Assembly: GCF_024763615.1 (NCBI RefSeq)
Contig: NC_077223.1
Location: 41,354,627-41,418,626, forward strand
Reading direction: 5' to 3'
From: Phlebotomus papatasi
Taxonomy: Eukaryota > Arthropoda > Insecta > Diptera > Psychodidae
Length of the DNA: 64,000 bases
Shown here: positions 58,901 to 64,000 of the stretch, piece after piece
Position numbering within the stretch: position 1 is the first letter of the stretch
How the letters are laid out: every line of letters begins with the position of its first letter
Made by a program: the position numbers and the translations under genes
Notes under the pieces: generated by a model
What the model saw: the letters and a program-made list of their open reading frames with translations, nothing else
Database searches by the model: none
Told to the model about the DNA's origin: nothing

Positions 58901-60957
58901 TAATTTTTATCACTATTCAAGTGACCACTTAAAAAGTGGTAAATATTCTGCATCCTCAACAAAGAATTTTTTTCCAAATAAAGGAAGCAATTTAATGCTG
59001 GACATGAAGGAATCTCATGGACATGAAGGACATGAGGAAAAATGCTTGAAAAAAATTGTGAAAAGAATATTTGCAAGGAAAATAAAATTACACGCTAGAA
59101 ATTACACGTTTTTTTTATTTTACACGCAGCTTTTTACACATATTTGAAAATTACATTCTGCAAATTACACGCGAAAAACATTACACGCTGGAAGGTACAC
59201 GCAAAAAAAAAAATACACGCTAAGATTACACGTTTTAAAAATTACACTTTTCCCAAAATTACCACTATAATAGAGATGTCAAAAATTACCTAATATTATA
59301 GTAGTACTTATTTTTTACTGTGCAGCCTATACCCAAGACTATAACATGGGGTAAGCAACATTTTTTAAAAATTCATAGTTTTCTTGGGAAATTCAGTCAA
59401 AATCGCATCTTTCAAAAGTGTTTGGTGCTGCCCCAGTTTCCCCTACTATCTTCAGAAAATAGACAAATATTAAGCGCAAGATTGAAATGCCGATAAGTCA
59501 TTTTAACTTGTTTCTAAAATGAACACTGATACATACCTAATCAATTATCTCTCGTATTTTTCCGCAAGACGTAAAAAAAGACTACAATTGCGAGACTCTT
59601 TGGCAAAATTGGCTTTATGACACAAAAATAAGATACACTCTGTGTGTTTAGTCATTGTCCACGGATTTGCCTTTATCTCGTGACTAAAGACAAAAATAAA
59701 TTCACTTGCCATCTCACTCGGAAGCCTCGGAGGCTTGTCCAGAGCACGATAGCCAAAAGGCTGAAAATGTGAACAGTGCGTCTGGGTAGCAATTGTTGTA
59801 ACAATTGAAGAATAAAATATAATCATGACAAATTCATGCGAGTCTCAATTGAATCAGTGCTTGAAATTGTAAATTGGACAAAATTGTGAAGTTTCTTTAA
59901 CTGTTTCTCTGATGATTTTTTTCTTCACTGTGTTTTCTCAGGTGTTCCTAAAATTCTCATAATTTTCCATTACAACCTCTCTACATAAACACTGAGTTTT
60001 CATCAGAAAAATGTTAGTAATAAAAAAATTATTGTAAAAAATCGCATTAAATGTTGGGAGATCGTGCAAAACACAACTTAATGACTTCCTTTTTGATTTC
60101 TCGGTCAATTGAGACTGATTGCAAAGAAAAAGAACTCTCAATCTCTTATCACAGCTGGATTGTTTGTACTAACTCAACAAAGTATTTAGGAGAGTTGTGG
60201 TTTAATAAATTCTTTTTTTTTTTAGATGTGCAAAAGTAGCCGTTACTTTTATCCTAACCACGTGAAATTCAAAATTGCGCATTTCCTTGCACATGCCGCA
60301 AGGAGGCAGCACAGGACTCTGGACCAAAAAAGGATTCCAATTGGAATTTTTTCAGCTTTTCCACGCCCAAAAACCCAAATTTGTAGTATTTTGTACGCTG
60401 AACAGGATGGAAAGTAACCAAGAGTTGTTGTCTAACAAGTCTTTGATTTACAGTGCCAGCGAAAGCGGAAAAAATTCCACGGCATTATGAAATCAAAGCA
60501 ACCTAACCTCACTTTGCAATGCATTTTGTTTTCTCACTCAGGGAATACTTTTACTGTGCCTGGAAATGGGACAGGGGCAGATTTATTTCACTCACCTGAT
60601 TATCTCTGTATTGTCAGGATCAGCTGTTTTTCTGTACATATCCCGGTGTGTCTCAAATTTTTCATAATTCTGCGGAATACCTGGAAATATGAATCGTAGA
60701 GAATTTTTCAATACAGAAAATCTCCGGCTTAGAGTCAAGGAAAAGTTATTAAAAAGCATCAAAGGCGGCTCTCAATTGAAATCAATTGCAGTATCAACAC
60801 ATTGGCAATCAATTGAGATGGCAATTGGCACAATTATGTAATGGTCAGGAGGTTTTGCTTGCAGATTCCTTCAGAGACCAGGAAAAAACCAGAGAAACAT
60901 CTCACCTCTTCGTGTTTTTGCTACTAATTTACTCGGACCTTTGGACACTGTATACAT
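46962..60957 (-). CDS. MCRIP/FAM195-family protein, 159 aa, five exons over 14 kb
   Basis: Homologue of MAPK-regulated corepressor-interacting protein (MCRIP1/2), small proteins that bind CtBP corepressor and RNA-granule factors such as DDX6. Minus-strand exons: 60957-60906, 60680-60596, 53319-53201, 52812-52753, 47125-46962; phases 1, 2, 1, 1, all consistent. Donors GTGAGA, GTGAGT, GTGAGT, GTGAGT; acceptors TTTCCAG, TGTTTCAG, CATTCAG, AATATAG. The N terminus MYTVSKGPSKLVAKTRRG closely resembles MCRIP2. The core is SPQHEEIVKYIHETW (compare HEENVRF..EAW), and the C terminus is RDFKPFDLESWWGRRLY. Between them is a Ser/Pro-rich linker. Introns: 225, 7,276, 388 and 5,627 bp; the two long ones are full of transposons. 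The last four boundaries were found only by joining phases and domain, so a transcript check is worthwhile. Confidence 0.85.
47330..48040 (+). repeat. Repeat family R copy in MCRIP intron 4
   Basis: Starts GCTCGAACTCCACAGAGGTA, with GTCCGTCTGTCCGACCGGCC, AGGCCAAACGGTTAAATATA, and TCATGCGATTTTTTTT. It ends where the 1.6-kb inverted element begins. Confidence 0.5.
48041..49865 (+). mobile_element. 1.8-kb TIR element, forward copy (intron 4)
   Basis: 17-bp terminal inverted repeats TAGGTGAGATTCTTAAC (48072-48088 and 49849-49865). Inside are several diverged tandem modules of about 290-350 bp; for example ACAACATACTAAA recurs at 48912, 49201 and 49502, each followed by a variant of TGCACAATGCCATTTTTGAG. 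Near the right end is (GGCC)n, GGCCGGCCGGCCGGCCGGCC. Sequence 48041-49678 is repeated in inverse at 55579-57212. No transposase recognised; the element could be Helitron-free, TIR-type and non-autonomous. Confidence 0.65.
50047..50330. mobile_element. Foldback with CAGTAAACAAT ends, hosting a Stowaway-type MITE
   Basis: Left CACAGTAAACAATTATGTGA, right inverse of ATAGTAAACAATGAAATTTT. GTGTATGGGAAAA recurs in both halves. The centre is interrupted at 50138-50217. Confidence 0.5.
50138..50217. mobile_element. 80-bp Stowaway-type MITE
   Basis: Ends CTCCCTCCGTCCCGAAAAAA and, inverted, CTCCCTCTGTCCCAAAAAAA, with TA at 50136-50137 and 50218-50219. CTCCCTCCGT ends on TA are the definition of Stowaway, a Tc1/mariner MITE group best known from flowering plants. 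The centre has GTACGACTT paired with AAGTCATAC-like sequence. Confidence 0.85.
50379..50804. mobile_element. MITE, GGGTAAGTGTGCCAAATTCC family (copy 2, 426 bp)
   Basis: Same TIRs as 27750-28177 and TA on both sides (50377-50378, 50805-50806). The two copies align end to end with scattered substitutions and small indels. Confidence 0.8.
50955..51035 (+). repeat. tRNA-like segment with GC-rich head
   Basis: GTGGCGCGGCCGGAAAACGC resembles an A box and ATGCGTTCAAGTCTCAG a B box, followed by T-rich sequence that could stop Pol III. Possible SINE head. Confidence 0.35.
51351..51881. mobile_element. TIR element TGGGTACTCTCGTCCCC (531 bp)
   Basis: 21-bp terminal inverted repeats with one mismatch (TGGGTACTCTCGTCCCCAAA / TGGGTATTCTCGTCCCCAAA). 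No target duplication recognised. Lies in MCRIP intron 4. Confidence 0.65.
52195..52660 (+). repeat. Repeat family R, 3' half (intron 4)
   Basis: From AACCGATTATGAACCGATAA through GAGATCTTTTGAGTGATTTA to AAGTTCGAGCATTTCGCAAA; about 240 bp of unrelated sequence is inserted after 52250. Confidence 0.45.
53691..53990 (+). mobile_element. Pogo-like element end, CAGTAGAGTCTC (single end)
   Basis: CAGTAGAGTCTCCAAATCTG follows TA at 53689-53690, inside MCRIP intron 2. No inverse end is found nearby, so the extent is uncertain. A further such end is at 55485. Confidence 0.4.
54410..55480 (+). repeat. Repeat family R, two partial copies (intron 2)
   Basis: First copy: AACGGTTAAAGATAGAGACC to CGAGTTCAAGCATTTCGCGA (54430-54960). 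Second: AACGGTCAGAGATATCAACT to AATCAGTAATAAATCGG (55160-55480). Confidence 0.5.
55485..55578 (+). mobile_element. Pogo-like fragment cut by the 1.6-kb inverted element
   Basis: CAGTAGAGTCTCGCTATAGG after TA at 55483-55484. Its sequence stops exactly where homology to 48041-49678 begins, so that element broke it or joined it by recombination. Confidence 0.5.
55579..57212 (-). mobile_element. 1.6-kb TIR element, inverse copy (intron 2)
   Basis: Close inverse copy of 48041-49678, including the terminal GTTAAGAATCTCACCTA at 57166-57182 and 30 bp beyond it. It lacks the (GGCC)n end of the forward copy (49679-49865). Differences by eye are scattered substitutions, such as a truncated GTGCCCCAAG/GGGGAACTCT line, plus small indels. 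Confidence 0.75.
57225..57720 (+). repeat. Repeat family R copy (intron 2)
   Basis: Starts GTTACCGGGCTAGACGTCAA, has AAGAGATATCGACGTCTGCT and AAACCATGTTTTTTAGGTTT, ends GAAGCTGGGACGCTTTGCC. Confidence 0.5.
57793..59443. mobile_element. MITE, GGGGAAACTGGGG family (1.65 kb with nested foldback)
   Basis: Ends GGGGAAACTGGGGCACCACC and inverse of GGGGAAACTGGGGCAGCACC, TA on both sides (57791-57792, 59444-59445). Without the insertion at 58750-59322 it is about the size of the 955-bp relative at 30654-31608 and shares its interior. Confidence 0.7.
58750..59322. mobile_element. Nested foldback rich in ATTACACG repeats
   Basis: Ends CACAGTAAAACATT and inverse CACAGTAAAAAATA. The right half has at least eight variants of AAATTACACGC; the left half has their inverse, GTGTAATTT, fewer times. 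Flanked by the uninterrupted lines GGTTTTACATCATCCCC and CCTATACCCAAG of the host MITE. Confidence 0.6.
59450..60240. other. MCRIP intron 2, 5' part, nothing recognised
   Basis: No coding exon in phase with exons 2 and 3, and no inverted pair seen. Confidence 0.4.
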
Positions 60958-60999
60958 TGCCAGGTGATTCTCACTGATTCTGTGGGGGGCAGAAGGGTA

Positions 61000-61260
61000 C
61001 TTGAGAAATTCTTACGGCGACACTAAACACACAAAATTGCTGCAGTCACAAGAGAAAACAAAATGTGAATGGATTCTCCCACTCTCTCGCTCATAATTTC
61101 TCTCTCACGAGGAGCCCACGACGGAGAGAGAACTGAGAGTGCCATGCGAAGTGCCGGTAACTCTAGCGGAAAATTATTGAACCCTCGATTTGAATCTCCT
61201 TGACGGTTTTTTTTTTAAATTTAGGGGAATGTGAGGGAATTTCAGAGACAAAACTTTTTT
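61000..61260 (-). promoter_or_regulatory. Probable promoter region of the MCRIP-like gene
   Basis: Lies between the MCRIP start codon and the AATAAA of the next gene. It is less AT-rich than its surroundings and contains a GAGAG/CTCTC tract (61075-61140: CTCTCTCGCTCATAATTTCT and GGAGAGAGAACTGAGAG), the kind of GAGA sequence common in fly promoters. No TATA box is seen. Confidence 0.35.
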
Positions 61261-61399
61261 TTTGCTTTATTTCTAAAAAAAATATATACACTGTTATTCG
61301 GTGTTTCAAAAATTCAGCGTAAAACTGGATAACACTTTTTATATCTTGTTAAAAACAAACTCTGAACGGAACACGCTAACTATGAAAAAAAAAACAAAT

Positions 61400-61813
61400 T
61401 TACATTCTAATCCCTTTCCGTGCTGATGATCCTTCCGCCACTGCCTTTGGTCCAAAGTCAAGAACTTGTCCCTCACTGGTAGATTCCATCCATTCGATCT
61501 GTTCCGATGATTTTGGCTTTATCTTCTCTCCATCGATTGTCATGGATTTCAGTTGCATCTCGATGTCCTGAAGCGAAGAATTCAGACTTTTCTGCATAAT
61601 TGGTTCCTCAAAGCTCATGCAGAGTTTCCTCCGGGCGTTGGTCTTGAGCCTAATGAGGGGATTTCTGGTGGGAGTCTGCTTAATTGGACTCCAAGTGGCT
61701 GAGTGAAATGATAAATCTGAACAACTGTCGTCCATCCTTGCCAATCTTTGCTCTTCCAACGTACTTTTCGAACTGCTATCTCCAACACACCATCCAACAC
61801 TAAAATCCCTCAA
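61400..61813 (-). CDS. Terminal exon of an unrecognised Ser/Thr-rich protein
   Basis: A 137-codon open frame with strong coding character and no repeat content. It opens after a stop with no ATG; the likely exon start is the acceptor GGGATTTTAG at 61800 (or GGATTAG at 61814), and the first internal ATG is at 61735. It ends at a stop at 61400-61402 followed by AATAAA at 61266-61271 (-). The peptide has SP and TP sites (TWSPIKQTPTRNPLIR), a cyclin-docking-like ARRKLCMSF, and acidic/Ser stretches; no fold is recognised. These suggest a phosphorylated regulator, possibly cell-cycle linked, but that is inference. Upstream exons should lie beyond 64000, with the LINE at 62534 inside an intron. Confidence 0.5.
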   Translation of the reverse strand: MRDFSVGWCVGDSSSKSTLEEQRLARMDDSCSDLSFHSATWSPIKQTPTRNPLIRLKTNARRKLCMSFEEPIMQKSLNSSLQDIEMQLKSMTIDGEKIKPKSSEQIEWMESTSEGQVLDFGPKAVAEGSSARKGIRM

Positions 61814-61849
61814 CTAATCCAACAGGTAGCTCGGTTAAAAATTAGGGCA

Positions 61850-62509
61850 AAGTAGGCAATAATACACACGCAAAAGTCCGTTGATCATAAATTAAAGGCT
61901 TAGGACTTAATCTTAATTGCTTCTAAGTTTGAGCACCATAAAATTAAATTTGTATTTTAAATGAGAAATCCTTTTATTTCAGCAATCTAAACACTTTTGA
62001 CTTTTGGGAAAAAATATAAGATTACATTTATTGCTCTTAATTTTTGCGAAACTGATTCAATACAGAGAATTGAAGGTTGAACTTTGGGCTAAAATATCTT
62101 AGAAGGATGAGAGAAGCAATAAAAATAAGAAAACTTTGCATTAAAAGGTCCTTCGGTATAAAAAAGAGTTCAAATCATTAAAATTTCAAAACATTTTATT
62201 TAATTTTAGATTAAAAATGAGTTTATTATCTGTAACTTGGAAGTTTCCCTCGCATTTCCATAAAAAATCTTTAGGAATTGTGGGAAATTTAAGAACGTTA
62301 ACCAGGGAAATTCTCTGGAAAAGTCTTTGGAAAAAAATGACAGTCTACATTGCATTTCCAGGGGAAATTTCAGGTACAATTCCCTAGAGATTTCCCTAGA
62401 GATTTCTGCAGAAAATTTTGCGATCAAGCATCGCCAATAACCTTTGCAAACTGAGTTCCTTTGCAAATGTTCTTCAAGGGATCTTCTAATCTTTCACATT
62501 TAATTCAGT
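61850..62509. other. Spacer or intron, nothing firm
   Basis: Contains a local cluster of GGGAAATTT / TTCCCTAGAGATTT (62285-62410) without clear periodicity. Confidence 0.4.
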
Positions 62510-62533
62510 CCATCCATTTGATTCATTGTGATA
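62510..62533 (+). repeat. Target-site duplication, left copy (24 bp)
   Basis: Begins CCATCCATTTGATT. Matches 63918-63941 at 23 of 24 positions (T to C at the fourteenth). Confidence 0.85.
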
Positions 62534-63917
62534 TGGGGCCTAAATCCAAAACTCATGCGTTGGATATATGGAGCAGTTGTCAGACCTATCATCACATATG
62601 CATCAAGTGTATGGTGGCGTGTGATAGAGTTGAAAGGAGCTCGGACTAGTCTTACTAGACTGCAAAGATTGGCTTGCCTGTTAATAACAGGAGCAATGAC
62701 AACGACTCCAACCCTTGTTATGGAAAGGATGCTCTCTATGCCTCCTTTGTACATACATCTAGAGGTGCAAGCTAAAGCTTCTCTCATCAGATTGCTGGCA
62801 ACCAGCAATATTAGGGTAAGGAATTTGGATAATGTCCTAATCAATGAGATTAACAGCAATCCAATCCTTTCAATGGTGTCAGACAAGATGACACCATCCT
62901 ATAGAATTGACAAACCATTCAATGTTCTTAATGCAGAAGGTTCTGAATGGCAATCAATTCATAATAGCATTGAGCAAAGTGCTCTTGTTTTGGTACACAG
63001 ATGGGTCAAAAATGGATGACTTGTCGGGTGCAGGCGTGTTTGGACTCCGGCCTAAATTCAAGCTGCACATACCAATGGATAAATATGCCACAGAATTTCA
63101 AGCTGAAATAACAGCTATCTGGGCATGTATACTGGAAAATTTACGGAGACAATATCAGGGTCAACGTATCTATATTTTATCAGACAGTCAAGCCTCATTG
63201 TTAGCTCTAAAGTCTGATAAAATAACATCAAAACTCGTCTTGGGCTGCTTGGAGTCTCTCATGACTTTGGGCTCTAGCAATAGAATCACACTTGTGTGGG
63301 TACCGGGGCACATGGGGATTCCTGGTAATGAAGCCGCTGACGAGCTTGCAAGGAAAGGGTCAAACTCTCCTTTTATTGGACCAGAACCTTTCTGTGGCAT
63401 CTCAGACGCCACAATCAAGAAAGAAATCCATACATGGACTCTGGCCAGGGAAGCCGAACACTGGAATAACAGTACAGGGCTCAGACAGGCCAAGTTGTTC
63501 CTAATAGAATGCTCCGAGTCACAAACTCGGGAGGTCTATAAGCTGAGTAGGAAAAAACTCAGAGAATATACAGGGCTAATGACAGGGCACTGCCATCTAC
63601 GAAAGCATCTGTACAATATCAAAGTTTCACAGGAATACCTCTGTAGATTCTGTGGAATGGAAGATGAAACGCCTGTACACATCTTATGCTATTGCGAAGC
63701 AGTAATGTGCAGAAGGCGTGTACTTCTAGACTCATATGTGCTTGAGCCACATGAGATCTGGAAAATTAAGCCGGAAAAGATTCTATAGACTTCTTTAAAA
63801 GTTTAAAACTGTCTGGCTTATAATTCTTTACAGGGTTTTCTACAATAGGACTGTAAGGCCGCGGTAGAAGGAAGCGATGAACGTCTCCATCCATGTACAA
63901 ATCTACATCTACATCTA
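62534..63917 (+). mobile_element. 5'-truncated non-LTR retrotransposon (LINE) with RNase H
   Basis: About 1.4 kb between the 24-bp duplications. It encodes the end of ORF2: the post-RT region (SVWWRVIELKGAR, LTRLQRLACLLITGAM), then RNase H, then a C-terminal Cys/His motif, LCRFCGMEDETPVHILCYC. The 3' end is an ATCTAC repeat tail (63899-63917) rather than poly(A), as in I, LOA and R1-type elements. The RNase H places it in that group; a precise clade needs a tree. Confidence 0.85.
62543..63788 (+). pseudogene. LINE ORF2 fragment, one frameshift
   Basis: Open in one frame from the truncation to about 62990, then continues one frame over to the stop at 63786-63788. The shift lies just before the first RNase H motif, WYTDGSKMDDLSG. 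The other motifs follow in order: the Glu in TEFQAEITAIW, LSDSQASLLAL, and VPGHMGIPGNEAADELA, so all four acidic positions are kept. Past the RNase H are LMTGHCHLRKHL and the CxxC...H...C motif. With no start and a frameshift it cannot make a working protein; the intact motifs point to a recent insertion. Confidence 0.8.
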
Positions 63918-63941
63918 CCATCCATTTGATCCATTGTGATA
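63918..63941 (+). repeat. Target-site duplication, right copy (24 bp)
   Basis: Begins CCATCCATTTGATC, directly after the ATCTAC tail of the LINE. Confidence 0.85.
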
Positions 63942-64000
63942 GAAATCGCTTGTAAAAATCTTGTAAAATCTTGTTGGCACACATAAGAAAACAATAAGAT

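Noticed and set aside
60226..60490. Two overlapping plus-strand open frames next to MCRIP exon 2
   Set aside because: No family motif, and the strand opposes the well-supported exon; judged chance.
62206..62466. 86-codon minus-strand frame with repeated SRE/ISRE
   Set aside because: Derived from a local GGGAAATTTC-type low-complexity stretch.

Overview
This is an AT-rich eukaryotic nuclear window that looks like a dipteran insect. The support is two insect-specific 7tm_6 odorant receptors, many introns of only about 57-65 bp with clean GT-AG ends, and very dense MITE-type elements. A phlebotomine sand fly or related nematoceran fly is plausible from the repeat style, but the species cannot be fixed from this sequence. 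There are no bacterial or phage features.

Protein genes, all read by eye with reading phase checked across introns: (1) 1-907 (-), odorant receptor, N-terminal three exons, running off the left edge; (2) 21572-23105 (-), complete 375-aa odorant receptor whose last exon codes only 17 aa; (3) 35183-35814 (+), two-exon Mpv17-like membrane protein, 188 aa; (4) 39225-41460 (-), four-exon wax-ester-synthase/DGAT-type acyltransferase, 608 aa, with HHSLGDG; (5) 46962-60957 (-), five-exon, 159-aa MCRIP/FAM195 homologue spread over 14 kb; (6) 61400-61813 (-), terminal exon of an unrecognised Ser/Thr-rich protein. A possible membrane-protein exon lies at 5453-5627 (-). The genes have unrelated functions and do not form a pathway.

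Most of the rest is transposon-derived. 1.3-3.8 kb: TIR elements and an interspersed repeat. 6.5-9.9 kb: a 3.4-kb palindrome with arms made of a 22-bp hairpin satellite. 14-15.3 kb: two TA-flanked MITEs and a tRNA-derived SINE. 18.9-21.0 kb: a 2-kb TIR element. 24-34.5 kb: scattered MITEs and a second SINE copy. 36.3-39 kb: a decayed LINE broken up by hAT-type and piggyBac-type MITEs and a tRNA-Thr-like palindrome. 42-45.4 kb: MITEs, a third SINE copy and a 1.2-kb foldback with a nested MITE. 47-60.6 kb: large introns of the MCRIP gene holding two 1.6-kb inverted copies of one element, a Stowaway-type MITE and others. 62.5-63.9 kb: a 5'-truncated RNase H LINE with a 24-bp target-site duplication.

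The observations most worth following are the inverted intronic repeats flanking MCRIP exons 3-4, the hairpin-satellite foldback element, the 80-bp Stowaway-type MITE in an insect, and the nested insertions whose empty sites can be read within the window itself.
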